NCBI RefSeq assembly: GCF_003259365.1
Contig: NZ_QLLY01000006.1
Coordinates: 126,851-190,850 of the forward strand
DNA: 64,000 bases
Direction of reading: 5' to 3'
Source: Streptomyces sp. PsTaAH-137
Lineage (GTDB): Bacteria; Actinomycetota; Actinomycetes; Streptomycetales; Streptomycetaceae
The notes beneath the pieces were generated by a model, which saw only the letters and a program-made list of their open reading frames with translations, was not told where the DNA came from and did no database searches. Below, one piece after another: positions 36,557-46,271 of the stretch. Position 1 is the first letter of the stretch. Each line of letters starts with the position of its first letter. The position numbers and the translations under genes are program-made.

Positions 36557-37594
36557 GTGACTGAGAAGAAACGGTTCCGTGGGCGTGCGGTGAAGGCCGC
36601 CGGTGTCGTGCTCGGCTGCGCCCTCGTGCTCGGCGGCGGGGGCGCCGGCTGGGTGTACTGGCACCTGGACCACAACATCCGCAGCGTCGACATCGACAGC
36701 GCCCTCGGCGACAACCGCCCGGCCCGTGCCGACGAGGCGAGCCCCTCGCCCTCGCCGTCGGCCTCCGCGTCGCAGGAGCCGGTCGAGAAGGGCGTCCTGA
36801 ACATCCTCGTCCTCGGCTCCGACTCGCGCTCCGGCAAGGAGAACAAGAAGCTCGGCGGCGGTGACAGCGGCGGTGCGCGGTCCGACACCGCGATGGTGCT
36901 GCACCTGAACGCCGACCGGTCCGAGGCGACCGTCGTCAGCATCCCGCGCGACACCCTCGTCGAGCGCCCCTCGTGCCCGACGGAGTCCGGCGGGACGACC
37001 GCGGTCGCGTACAACGTCATGTTCAACAGTGCCTACTCGCTGGGCGGCCCGGTCTGCGCGGTGAAGACCGTCGAGACCATGACCGGGGTGCGCATGGACC
37101 ACTATCTGGAGGTCGACTTCGCGGGCTTCGCGAAGCTCGTCGACGCGCTCGGCGGTGTCGACATCACCACCGACGAGGACATCGACGACGACCTCAGCCA
37201 GCTCCATCTGAAGGCGGGCCCGCACCATCTCGACGGCAGGACCGCCCTCGCCTTCGCCCGGACCCGGCACGGCGTCGGCGACGGCAGCGACCTGGGCCGC
37301 ATCAAACTCCAGCAGCAGCTGGTGAAGGCGCTGGCGGACGGAGTGTCGGCCTCCGGCCTGCTCACCAGCCCGGCCCGCCTCTACCAGGTCGCGGACGCCG
37401 CCACGGGCGCCCTCACCACGGACACCGGCCTCGACTCGCTGAGCAGGCTGACGGGCCTGGCCCGCAGCCTCCAGGACCTGTCCGCCGACTCCGTGAAGAC
37501 GGTGATGATGCCCGTGGTGCAGGCCCCGTCCGACCACAACCGGGTGGTGGCGGACGAGCCGGAGGCCAAGGACCTCTGGGAGTCGCTGCGTTAG
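36557..37594 (+). CDS. LytR-CpsA-Psr (LCP) family protein
   Basis: LCP enzymes attach lipid-linked glycopolymers such as teichoic acids to peptidoglycan. The 345-residue product from GTG 36557 has an N-terminal anchor (about 11-33; AAGVVLGCALVLGGGGAGWV), then the LCP domain with LGSDSRSGKENK, RSDTAMVLHLNADRSEATVVSIPRDT, MDHYLEVDFAGFAKLVDALGGVDI and AFARTRHGVGDGSDLGRIKLQQQ; key Arg and Asp residues are present. Its stop overlaps the reverse methyltransferase stop by 2 nt. Confidence 0.92.
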   Translation: MTEKKRFRGRAVKAAGVVLGCALVLGGGGAGWVYWHLDHNIRSVDIDSALGDNRPARADEASPSPSPSASASQEPVEKGVLNILVLGSDSRSGKENKKLGGGDSGGARSDTAMVLHLNADRSEATVVSIPRDTLVERPSCPTESGGTTAVAYNVMFNSAYSLGGPVCAVKTVETMTGVRMDHYLEVDFAGFAKLVDALGGVDITTDEDIDDDLSQLHLKAGPHHLDGRTALAFARTRHGVGDGSDLGRIKLQQQLVKALADGVSASGLLTSPARLYQVADAATGALTTDTGLDSLSRLTGLARSLQDLSADSVKTVMMPVVQAPSDHNRVVADEPEAKDLWESLR

Positions 37595-38784
37595 CGGGGT
37601 ACGGGAGTGGGGGCCGGCGCCCCCACCAGCATGGTCGGCGCCCCCGCCACCCGCGTCAGGAACACCGTCGCCGAGGCCTTCCCGTAGGGCTTCGGCATGA
37701 CCTTGCGGCGCAGTTCCTCCGGCTCGACGGCCGACCCGCGCTTCTTCACCGTGAGGACGCCGACCCCGCGCTCGCGCAGCAGCGCCTTCAACTTCTTCAC
37801 GTTGAAGGGGAGTTGGTCGGTGATCTCGTACGTGGCCGCGTACGGCGTCGGCCGTGCTTCGTCCGCCGTGACGTACGCGATGGTCTCGTCGAGCAGGCCG
37901 CCGCCGACCTGCTCGGCCACCTCGGCGACCAGGTGCGCCCGGATGACGGCGCCGTCGGGCTCGTACAAGTACCGTCCCACCGGGCGCACTTCGGGGTCGG
38001 GCAGGCCGCGGCCGGTCAGTGCGCGCGGGCCGGGCAGCAGGGTGGCCCGCATCCGTCCGGGCTCGGTCCCGAACCACAGCACGGCCTCCTTCACGTCACC
38101 CCCGTCCGAGATCCACTCGGCGTCGGCCGCGTCCGGGATCGCCTCGTGCGGGATGCCGGGCGCGATCTTCAGCGCCGCGCGGGGCGCCTTCAGGGCGGCG
38201 GCGACGGCCCAGGACAGAGGCGGGGAGTAGGCCTCGGGGTCGAAGATGCGGCCGCGGCCGCCCCGGCGCGCGGGGTCCACGAACACGGCGTCGTAGGGGG
38301 CCGTGTCGACCTCCGTGACGTCCGCCTCCCGCACCTCGATCAGCTCGCCGAGCCCCAGCGCCTCGGCGTTGGCCCGGGCGACGGCGCAGGTCAGCGGGTC
38401 ACGGTCGACGGCGAGGACGGAGATCCCGGCGCGGGCCAGCGCGATCGCGTCGCCGCCGATGCCGCAGCACAGATCGGCGACGGACCGTACGCCCAGCTCC
38501 TTGAAGCTCTCCGCGCGGTACGTGGCGACGCTCGTCCGGGTCGCCTGCTCGACGCCGTTCGCCGTGAAGTACATCCGGGCCGCGTCGCTCGCCCCGAATT
38601 TCGCCGCCGCCCGCTGCCGCAGCCGGGCCTGGGCGAGCGCGGCCGAGACGAGGCCGGCCGGGTGCTCGCGGCGCAGCCGGGTGGCGAGCGCGAGCTCCTG
38701 GGCCGGGTCGTGGTCGCGCAGGGCGTCGAGCAGCGCGCGGCCCTCGTCGGTGAGCAGGGCGGCGAAGGAGGCGGGGTCGTTCAC
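37591..38784 (-). CDS. class I SAM-dependent methyltransferase with THUMP-like C-terminal domain
   Basis: The product has a leading helical region, then a Rossmann methyltransferase fold with motif I VADLCCGIGGDAIALARAG, an acidic SAM ligand in VLAVDRDP, and VFVDPARRGGRGRIFDPE, the DPxR signature that suggests a nucleic acid substrate. The C-terminal third (VKKLKALLRERGVGVLTVKKRG) resembles the THUMP-like domain of this family. I prefer GTG 38784 (397 residues) over ATG 38793 because GACAAT ends 7 nt before the GTG, the leaderless pattern seen elsewhere here. Substrate unknown. Confidence 0.87.
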   Translation of the reverse strand: MNDPASFAALLTDEGRALLDALRDHDPAQELALATRLRREHPAGLVSAALAQARLRQRAAAKFGASDAARMYFTANGVEQATRTSVATYRAESFKELGVRSVADLCCGIGGDAIALARAGISVLAVDRDPLTCAVARANAEALGLGELIEVREADVTEVDTAPYDAVFVDPARRGGRGRIFDPEAYSPPLSWAVAAALKAPRAALKIAPGIPHEAIPDAADAEWISDGGDVKEAVLWFGTEPGRMRATLLPGPRALTGRGLPDPEVRPVGRYLYEPDGAVIRAHLVAEVAEQVGGGLLDETIAYVTADEARPTPYAATYEITDQLPFNVKKLKALLRERGVGVLTVKKRGSAVEPEELRRKVMPKPYGKASATVFLTRVAGAPTMLVGAPAPTPVPR

Positions 38785-38876
38785 CCGGCCCATTGTCCGC
38801 CAGTCGGTGGACGATCCCGTGCACGGCGGTGGTGTCGGCCCCTGATCAGGGCGTTGAGCTGCAAAGATCCGGCGCC

Positions 38877-39806
38877 ATGCAACTAGTACGACAAAACGAA
38901 AAAAGCGGCAGAAGGCGGACGGCGCGACGGCTCTCGGTCGCCGTCCTCGCGGCCTGCGCCCTCGCCTCCGGCTGCGCCGCGGGCGGCGACAGCACGACCG
39001 TGCGCCCGGCCCCCGGCCAGCAGCCCCTGAAGGCCCCGCCGGCCCAGGCCCTCGACTCGTACGCCACCCGCCTCAAGGCCGAACGCGCCCGCGTCGTCAC
39101 GGCGGCCAAGCACTGGGGTCTGGCCAAGCCGCCGCTGACCGCGCCGGCCCCGCCCGCGCACAAGCCGCACATCGAGCCGCGCAAGGGCTTCGAGGTCGAC
39201 GACCAGAAGGAACTGGGGCTGCCCCCGGTCTTCACGACCATCCCCACCAAGCAGAAGATCGTCTTCCTCACGATCGACGACGGCGCCGAGAAGGACCCGG
39301 CGTTCGTGAAGATGATGAGCGACCTGAAGATCCCGTACACCGCCTTCCTCAGCGACTACCTCGCCAAGGAGGACTACGGCTACTTCACGACGATGCAGAA
39401 GGCCGGGGTGGGCCTGAACAACCACACCCTCACCCACCCCTACCTGCCGGGCCTGTCCTACGCGGGACAGAGGCGCGAGATCTGCGGCATGCAGGACGTC
39501 ATCGAGAAGCACTACGGCAAGCGCCCGACCCTCTTCCGCCCGCCCTACGGCAATTACAACCAGGCCACCTTGAAGGCCGCCAAGTCCTGCGGGGTCAAGT
39601 ACGCGCCCATCTGGAACGCCGAGGTCTTCGTGGACCGAATGGACTATCGCGAGTGGGACCGCGACATCCATCCGGGCGACATCATCCTCACGCATTTCCG
39701 CGGTCGCGAGGACTGGAAGGGCACGATGCCCGACATGATCCGTACGTTCATGAAGTACGTCACCGCCAAGGGGTACGCGGTGGCACGCCTGGAGGACTAC
39801 CTGTGA
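38877..39806 (+). CDS. polysaccharide deacetylase lipoprotein, first of a pair
   Basis: NodB-type carbohydrate esterase (CE4), metal-dependent, deacetylating GlcNAc polymers or peptidoglycan. From ATG 38877 the product is 309 residues with lipobox LASGC (Cys33) and a Pro/Ala linker. CE4 motifs: FLTIDDGAEKDP (motif 1 Asp-Asp), NNHTLTHPYL (metal His), LFRPPYGNYN, and ILTHF. Cysteines in REICGMQ and AKSCGVK probably pair. GTGA overlap with the second deacetylase. Confidence 0.9.
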   Translation: MQLVRQNEKSGRRRTARRLSVAVLAACALASGCAAGGDSTTVRPAPGQQPLKAPPAQALDSYATRLKAERARVVTAAKHWGLAKPPLTAPAPPAHKPHIEPRKGFEVDDQKELGLPPVFTTIPTKQKIVFLTIDDGAEKDPAFVKMMSDLKIPYTAFLSDYLAKEDYGYFTTMQKAGVGLNNHTLTHPYLPGLSYAGQRREICGMQDVIEKHYGKRPTLFRPPYGNYNQATLKAAKSCGVKYAPIWNAEVFVDRMDYREWDRDIHPGDIILTHFRGREDWKGTMPDMIRTFMKYVTAKGYAVARLEDYL

Positions 39807-40666
39807 CGACCCATGGGGCGGGGAGCCGTGTCCGGCGGCCCGGGGCGCGGGCGGCGATCGTCTGCGCCCTGGCCGCCGCGCTGCTCACCGGGTGCGCGCA
39901 GTCCGTCGACCCGATCGAGCGGATGGGCCGCAAGGCGGCGCAGAAGGTCCGCAGATCCGATCCGCCCCCGGCGGCCGGCGCGCCCGCGCCGGACGCCCAC
40001 CGCCGCTGGGGCCTCGCCGCCCCACTGGCCCCGGCACCGAAGCCCAGCCGGGCGCTCGCGGCCCGCGCCCCGGGCGCGGTGCCGCCGGTCATCGACCACG
40101 TGCCCACCCGCGACAAGGTGGTCTTCCTGACCTTCGACGACGGCGCCGAGCGCGACCCCCGGTTCGTCGACATGGTCCGCGAACTGCGGCTGCCGATCTC
40201 GATGTTCCTCGCCGACTCGGCCGCGGCGACGGGCTACGACCACTTCGGGCAACTGAGGCGGCTCGGCGCCCAGGTGGAGAACCACTCGCTGACCCACCCG
40301 TTCCTGCCCGGCCGGGGCTACGTCGACCAGCACGCCGAGATCTGCGGCCAGCAGACCCGGCTCAAGTCCCGCTTCGGCGCGGCCCCCCGGCTGTTCCGCC
40401 CGCCCTACGGCGACTACGACGCCGACACCCTGCGCGCGGCCGCCGACTGCGGCATCGACGCGATCGTCCTGTGGCGCGCCTCGATGCAGATCAACGACCT
40501 CCGCTACGCCGACGGGGACCGGCTGCGCCCCGGCGACATCATCCTGGCCCACTTCCGCGGCCCGGCCGACCTGAAGGGCACGACCCTGACGGAGATGACC
40601 TCGCGGATGCTGCGGCGGGTCCAGGAGCAGGGATTCACGGTGGCCCGCCTGGAGGACTACGTCTGA
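39803..40666 (+). CDS. polysaccharide deacetylase lipoprotein, second of a pair
   Basis: A paralogue of the upstream gene. The 287-residue product from GTG 39803 has lipobox LLTGC (Cys31) and the full CE4 motif set: FLTFDDGAERDP, ENHSLTHPFL, LFRPPYGDYD and ILAHF. The paired cysteines are conserved (AEICGQQ, AADCGID). Its start overlaps the upstream stop by 4 nt, so both are made together. The substrate sites differ (VDRMDYREWD versus INDLRYADGD), so the two may split tasks. Confidence 0.9.
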   Translation: MTTHGAGSRVRRPGARAAIVCALAAALLTGCAQSVDPIERMGRKAAQKVRRSDPPPAAGAPAPDAHRRWGLAAPLAPAPKPSRALAARAPGAVPPVIDHVPTRDKVVFLTFDDGAERDPRFVDMVRELRLPISMFLADSAAATGYDHFGQLRRLGAQVENHSLTHPFLPGRGYVDQHAEICGQQTRLKSRFGAAPRLFRPPYGDYDADTLRAAADCGIDAIVLWRASMQINDLRYADGDRLRPGDIILAHFRGPADLKGTTLTEMTSRMLRRVQEQGFTVARLEDYV

Positions 40667-40674
40667 CCCCGCCC

Positions 40675-40983
40675 CTACGTCGGAACCCGCTGCCAAGCGG
40701 CGGCCGCCAGGGTCGCCGCCCACAGCGCCCCGAACAGCTGCACGGAAGCGGACCAGGGCCGCCGCAGCCACAGGAACATGGCCCCGAAGAACAGGCCCGC
40801 CGCCGCGCCGCCGCCCCAGAGCCACACCTCGGTCCAGTCCGGCCGCGCCGCTTCCGGGTCCGTACCGCCGAGGCCCCGCAGCGCCAGGCTGAACACCACG
40901 AGCGCCGTGTAGGCGATCTCCAGGAGCACGACGAGCGCCACCAGGCACCCGCCCGCGAACCAGTCCTCGTCCGGCCGTTCCAT
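40675..40983 (-). CDS. small membrane protein of unknown function
   Basis: The 102-residue product (MERPDEDWFAGGCLVALVVL...) has about three hydrophobic segments (about 13-35, 53-72, 78-97) joined by short polar loops. I do not recognise a family. It converges on the deacetylase pair 8 nt away. Good reading-frame GC bias supports it. Confidence 0.65.
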   Translation of the reverse strand: MERPDEDWFAGGCLVALVVLLEIAYTALVVFSLALRGLGGTDPEAARPDWTEVWLWGGGAAAGLFFGAMFLWLRRPWSASVQLFGALWAATLAAAAWQRVPT

Positions 40984-41250
40984 GTCACACCCCGCCGCGC
41001 AGGACGGACCCCGTGGGCGAGAGGTGGGCGGCCCGGGGCCGGAAGGCCGCGTTCACGCCGAGCGCGGCATCACCCGCCGGTGACGTCGGGGTGCGGTGGT
41101 GACCGGTCATGCCAGGACTCTCGTACGGAACCGTGGGCTCCACCCGTACGTTCCCCGACCGAGACCGATCCGTGGCCGGTCGGAAGCCGTCGGGCGGGCC
41201 GGGATCGGGGGCGGGACCGGGGCGGGATCGGCGCCGCGCGGACAGCTCGA
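40984..41250. other. gene-free stretch upstream of the groES control region
   Basis: From here to the CIRCE elements no ORF is convincing. The sequence has short GC-rich direct repeats (GGGGCGGGATCG around 41211-41230) and an apparent ORF in the reverse phase that reads as low-complexity. I see no promoter for the reverse-strand membrane protein. Confidence 0.4.
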
Positions 41251-41277
41251 TTAGCAGTCCGCTTGACCGAGTGCTAA
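41251..41277. promoter_or_regulatory. CIRCE element 1 (HrcA operator)
   Basis: TTAGCAGTC-N9-GAGTGCTAA matches the CIRCE consensus TTAGCACTC-N9-GAGTGCTAA with one change. A -35-like TTGACC (41263-41268) lies inside the spacer, followed after 18 nt by TAGTCT (41287-41292), so HrcA would cover the groES promoter. Confidence 0.93.
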
Positions 41278-41292
41278 TCGCGGTCATAGTCT
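41263..41292 (+). promoter_or_regulatory. groES-groL promoter
   Basis: TTGACC at 41263-41268 and TAGTCT at 41287-41292 with an 18-nt spacer match the HrdB pattern. The promoter is sandwiched between the two CIRCE elements, and the same hexamers recur before rplM. Confidence 0.7.
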
Positions 41293-41297
41293 CGGCT

Positions 41298-41324
41298 CTG
41301 GCACTCCCCGTAGGAGAGTGCCAA
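41298..41324. promoter_or_regulatory. CIRCE element 2 (HrcA operator)
   Basis: CTGGCACTC-N9-GAGTGCCAA keeps the inner GCACTC/GAGTGC of the CIRCE consensus, with outer mismatches. It lies just after the predicted transcription start, about 100 nt before groES. Two CIRCE copies before groES-groEL1 are known in Streptomyces. Confidence 0.85.
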
Positions 41325-41421
41325 TAGCGACGGGCAGGTCCGGCACCCGCGACGACGGATCCACCTGGTCGCCACCTCAGACAGTTAACCCCGTGAGATC
41401 TCCGAAGGGGGAGGTCGGATC

Positions 41422-41730
41422 GTGACGACCACCAGCTCCAAGGTTGCCATCAAGCCGCTCGAGGACCGCATTGTGGTCCAGCCGCTCGACGCCGAGCAGA
41501 CCACCGCCTCTGGCCTGGTCATCCCGGACACCGCGAAGGAGAAGCCCCAGGAGGGCGCCGTCCTCGCCGTCGGTCCGGGCCGTTTCGAGAACGGCGAGCG
41601 CCTGCCGCTCGACGTCAAGGTCGGCGACGTCGTGCTGTACAGCAAGTACGGCGGCACCGAGGTGAAGTACAACGGCGACGAGTACCTCGTCCTCTCGGCC
41701 CGCGACGTGCTCGCGATCGTCGAGAAGTAA
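41422..41730 (+). CDS. groES: co-chaperonin GroES
   Basis: GroES caps the GroEL ring during ATP-driven folding. The 102-residue product starts at GTG 41422 after GGGGGAGG and has the signature [26 protein letters not shown] with the mobile loop, and [22 protein letters not shown]. It is the partner of the groL copy that follows after 154 nt; both are under the CIRCE elements upstream. Confidence 0.97.
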   Translation: MTTTSSKVAIKPLEDRIVVQPLDAEQTTASGLVIPDTAKEKPQEGAVLAVGPGRFENGERLPLDVKVGDVVLYSKYGGTEVKYNGDEYLVLSARDVLAIVEK

Positions 41731-41875
41731 TCCGCTGACGGATTAGCCGCTTCACCGAAGCGACATTGCTTTGCTTTCGATCTGCGCCCCTGGCACCCGC
41801 GATGTACATCAGCCGGGGTCGGGGGCGCGGTTCGTTTTCACACCATGCTTCACCCTAGTTTTCCGAGAGGGCTGA

Positions 41876-43513
<1,638 letters not shown>

Positions 43514-43527
43514 CCCGAGCGCTGGTT

Positions 43528-43562
43528 GAGGCCCGTCTCCCCGTCGCGGGGAGACGGGCCTC
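43528..43562 (+). terminator. terminator after groL
   Basis: A perfect 15-bp stem (GAGGCCCGTCTCCCC at 43528-43542 and its complement at 43548-43562) with a 5-nt loop GTCGC, followed by TTCG. It lies 14 nt after the groL stop. Confidence 0.9.
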
Positions 43563-43570
43563 TTCGCTGC

Positions 43571-43605
43571 GGTGGCGGGTGGCGGGTGGCGGGTGGCGGG
43601 TGCCG
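43571..43605 (+). repeat. 7-bp tandem repeat GGTGGCG
   Basis: Four perfect GGTGGCG units are followed by one variant GGTGCCG and a partial unit. They sit between the groL terminator and the palindromic repeat. Apparent ORFs across them (MAGGGWRVAG-like) are repeat artefacts. Confidence 0.85.
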
Positions 43606-43615
43606 GGTGCGTCGT

Positions 43616-43691
43616 GGCTGGTCGCGCAGTTCCCCGCGCCCCTGAAACGAGCTCCGCTCGTCCAGGGGCGCGGGGAACTGCGCGACCAGCC
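43616..43691. repeat. dispersed palindromic repeat, best full palindrome
   Basis: A perfect 29-bp inverted repeat (GGCTGGTCGCGCAGTTCCCC then GCGCCCCTG at 43616-43644, complement at 43663-43691) encloses an 18-nt loop that itself forms ACGAGC/GCTCGT. This is the most complete copy of the family found at 11363, 20955, 25661-25840 and 47741. It lies in the convergent gap between groL and the SDR gene. Confidence 0.85.
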
Positions 43692-43722
43692 CCCACCGGC
43701 CGTCAGCCGGGCGACGGACCGG

Positions 43723-44496
43723 TTACTGCGGGCCGTACTTGCGGCCCGTCCGCGACGTCACCCCGCCGAGAAGCCCGCGCGGGGTCACCTTCACCACGCC
43801 CATCAGCGCCTTGTAGCGCGGATCCGGGATCGACAGGGACTTGCCGCGGGAGAGGTCGGTCAGGGCCGCCGAGACCAGCTTGTCGGCGTCGAGCCACATC
43901 CAGTTCGGGATGTTGTCGGTGCCCATGCCGGCCCGCTGATGGAACTCCGTACGGACGAAACCGGGGCACAGAGCCATCAGCCGCACCCCGGACCCCGCCA
44001 GATCCTTAGCGGCGCCCTGCGTGAACTGCACGACCCACGCCTTGGACGCCCCGTACGTGCCACGCGGCACGAACGCGGCGACCGACGCCACGTTGACCAC
44101 CCCGCCGCGCCCCCGCTCCCGCATCGCCGAGGCCGCCGCCGAGGTCAGCCGCAGCACCGCCTCGCAGTGCACCTTGAGCATGGTCAGCTCGTCGGCCATG
44201 GAGACGTCGAGGTAGCGGCCCTTGTTGCCGAACCCGGCGTTGTTCACGAGCAGGTCGACCGCGGCCTTGCGGTCGCTCAGCCGCTCCTCGACCGCCGCGA
44301 TGCCCTCCTCCGTGGCGAGGTCGGCGGTGAGCACCTCGGCCTCGATGCCGTGCCGGTCGTGCAGCTCCGTCGCCTGGTCCTGGAGGCGCTCGGTGTCACG
44401 CGCGACGAGGACCAGGTTGTGGCCGTCGGAGGCCAGGCGCCGGGCGAACGCGGCGCCGATGCCCGCGGTGGATCCGGTGATCAGTGCCGTAGTCAT
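43723..44496 (-). CDS. SDR family NAD(P)-dependent oxidoreductase
   Basis: Short-chain dehydrogenase of 257 residues with the cofactor motif TALITGSTAGIGAAFARRL, NNAGFGNKG, catalytic Ser in NVASVAAFVPR, and YGASK (catalytic Tyr and Lys). The Arg at VARDTERL suggests NADPH preference. Substrate unknown. A TAACCT -10-like hexamer ends 6 nt before the ATG and there is no Shine-Dalgarno, so the mRNA is probably leaderless. Follows the MOSC gene on the same strand by 48 nt. Confidence 0.9.
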   Translation of the reverse strand: MTTALITGSTAGIGAAFARRLASDGHNLVLVARDTERLQDQATELHDRHGIEAEVLTADLATEEGIAAVEERLSDRKAAVDLLVNNAGFGNKGRYLDVSMADELTMLKVHCEAVLRLTSAAASAMRERGRGGVVNVASVAAFVPRGTYGASKAWVVQFTQGAAKDLAGSGVRLMALCPGFVRTEFHQRAGMGTDNIPNWMWLDADKLVSAALTDLSRGKSLSIPDPRYKALMGVVKVTPRGLLGGVTSRTGRKYGPQ

Positions 44497-44544
44497 GGCC
44501 CCAGGTTAGTGACGGCCCGGGGGTGCCGGTGATCACCGTCCGGG

Positions 44545-45213
44545 TCAGGAGCCGTACTTCGCCACGTACTCCCGCGCCGCCCGCAGCTCCTCCGGATGCA
44601 GCGCCTCGCCGGCCGCGAGCATGCTCGGCAGCAGCGACCGCTCCGTGGTCACCGCGCGGAACGCGAGCTGGACCGTCACGTCGTGATCGGGACGGTGCAC
44701 GACCTCGATCGGGTCCCCGGCGCGGATCTCGCCCGGCTCGATGACCCGCAGATACGCGCCCGCGGCCCCCTCCTGCGTGAACCGCTTGACCCAGCCCTTC
44801 TCGCCGAGGTGCCCCTGGAACGTCCGGCACGGGATCCGGCTGGACGACACCTCCAGCACCACGTCGGAACCGATCCGCCAGCGCTCGCCGATCCGCGCGC
44901 CCGAGACGTCGAGACCCTCGGTCGTCAGGTTCTCCCCGAAGGCGCCGCTGGGGAGCGGCCGGCCCAGGGTGCGCTCCCAGGCGTCCAGGTCCTCGCGCGC
45001 GTACGCGTACACGGCCTGGTCGTCGCCGCCGTGGTGCCGCTTGTCGCACACCGCGTCCCCGGCGAGGCCGCTGCCGCCGGTGCCCTTCGGTCCCGGCGCG
45101 GCCACCCGCACGGGCCCCTCGACCGGCCGCTTGTCGATGCCGGTCACGCCCTCGGCCTGATCGGTGTACTCCACGGCCTTGCGGTGCCCGAGATTGAGCG
45201 ACAGAAGCTTCAT
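44545..45213 (-). CDS. MOSC domain protein (YiiM-like)
   Basis: MOSC domains are sulfur-carrier modules related to the molybdenum cofactor sulfurase C-terminus; YiiM acts in N-hydroxylated base reduction. The 222-residue product has the MOSC pattern with LPSGAFGENLTTEGLDV and the conserved cysteine in SSRIPCRTFQGHLGEKG. I chose ATG 45213 (MKLLSLNLGH); the frame upstream is shadow of the LysR gene. TAGCGT ends 7 nt before it, the leaderless pattern. Divergent from LysR. Confidence 0.9.
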   Translation of the reverse strand: MKLLSLNLGHRKAVEYTDQAEGVTGIDKRPVEGPVRVAAPGPKGTGGSGLAGDAVCDKRHHGGDDQAVYAYAREDLDAWERTLGRPLPSGAFGENLTTEGLDVSGARIGERWRIGSDVVLEVSSSRIPCRTFQGHLGEKGWVKRFTQEGAAGAYLRVIEPGEIRAGDPIEVVHRPDHDVTVQLAFRAVTTERSLLPSMLAAGEALHPEELRAAREYVAKYGS

Positions 45214-45253
45214 ACCGGCCACGCTACGGGACCCCGCACCAAAGCCGCCACGC

Positions 45254-45268
45254 ATTATTCGCGGTAAT
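45254..45268. promoter_or_regulatory. LysR-type box between MOSC and lysR genes
   Basis: ATTATTCGCGGTAAT (ATTA-N7-TAAT) has the T-N11-A form bound by LysR-type regulators. It is in the 81-bp divergent gap, between the probable -10 elements of both genes (TAGCGT reverse, TATGCT forward), so the LysR protein probably controls both. Confidence 0.55.
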
Positions 45269-45294
45269 CCCCAAGCCGGGCTTATGCTTGAGGG

Positions 45295-46203
45295 GTGATC
45301 GAAGCCCGCCACCTCCGTGTCCTGCGCGCCGTCGCCGCCACCGGCTCCTTCTCGGCGGCCGCGCGCGAGCTCGGCTGCACCCAGCCCGCGGTCAGCCAGC
45401 AGATGAAGGCCCTGGAGACCTCCACGGGCACCCCGCTGCTGATCCGCACCGGCCGCGAGATGCGGCTGACCCAGGCGGGCGAGGCACTGGTGCGGCACGC
45501 GGCGGGCATCCTCGCCGGGCTCACCGCCGCGGAGGAGGAGGTCGCCGCGATCGCCGGGCTGCGCGCCGGGCGGGTCCGCCTGGTGTCGTTCCCCAGCGGC
45601 AGCTCGACGCTGGTCCCGACGGCGCTCGCCGCGCTGCGCGCCGAGCACCCCGGCACCCGGGTCTCCCTGGTCGAGGCCGAGCCGCCGCGCTCGGTGGAGA
45701 TGCTGCGCGAGGGCGACTGCGACGTCGCGCTCGCCTTCCGGTACGAGGGCGCCCAGGCGGCGGAGGACTGGGACGACCTCGTCGTGCGCCCGCTGCTCGC
45801 CGACCGTCTGGTGGGCCTGGTCCCCGAGGGGCACGCGCTGGCCTCCGCCGGTGAGGTCACCATCGACGCGTTCGCGGACGAGCCGTGGATCGCGGGCTGT
45901 CCGCGCTGCCGCCGCCAGCTGGTGGAGGTGTGCCGCGGCGCCGGGTTCGCCCCCCGCATCGACTTCGCGACGGACGACTACCCGGCGGTGATCGGACTCG
46001 TCGGCGCCGGGCTCGGTGTCGCCGTCCTGCCCGAACTGGCCATCGAATCCGTTCGGCCCAAGGGTGCACGCACAGTGACGGTCGAGCCGGCCGTGCAGCG
46101 CGAGATCGTCGCGCTCACCCTGCCCGATCTGGCCCAGGTACCGGCCGTCGCCGCGACCCTCGACCATCTGGCGCGGGCCGCCGACAAGGCCGCCGCGCGC
46201 TGA
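45295..46203 (+). CDS. LysR family transcriptional regulator
   Basis: The 302-residue product from GTG 45295 has the N-terminal winged helix (HLRVLRAVAATGSFSAAARELGCTQPAVSQQMKALE) and a substrate-binding domain. A CPRCRRQLVEVC cysteine cluster near residue 200 could sense redox or metal, though it is common in actinobacterial homologues. TATGCT ends 6 nt before the GTG, so the mRNA is probably leaderless. Divergent from the MOSC gene; likely regulates it. Confidence 0.9.
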   Translation: MIEARHLRVLRAVAATGSFSAAARELGCTQPAVSQQMKALETSTGTPLLIRTGREMRLTQAGEALVRHAAGILAGLTAAEEEVAAIAGLRAGRVRLVSFPSGSSTLVPTALAALRAEHPGTRVSLVEAEPPRSVEMLREGDCDVALAFRYEGAQAAEDWDDLVVRPLLADRLVGLVPEGHALASAGEVTIDAFADEPWIAGCPRCRRQLVEVCRGAGFAPRIDFATDDYPAVIGLVGAGLGVAVLPELAIESVRPKGARTVTVEPAVQREIVALTLPDLAQVPAVAATLDHLARAADKAAAR

Positions 46204-46209
46204 AACGCC

Positions 46210-46234
46210 CGTGGGCGCACCGGGTGCGCCCACG
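46210..46234. terminator. bidirectional terminator lysR / whiD
   Basis: An 11-bp stem (CGTGGGCGCAC at 46210-46220, GTGCGCCCACG at 46224-46234) with a 3-nt loop lies in the 68-nt gap between the convergent genes. TTGG follows. Confidence 0.75.
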
Positions 46235-46271
46235 ATTGGAGAAACGTTCCTTCAGGGTGTCTTCGATGCCG

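Noticed and set aside
43572..44009. ORFs starting MAGGGWRVAG after groL
   Set aside because: Built from the 7-bp tandem repeat and the palindromic repeat; overlaps the SDR gene antisense.
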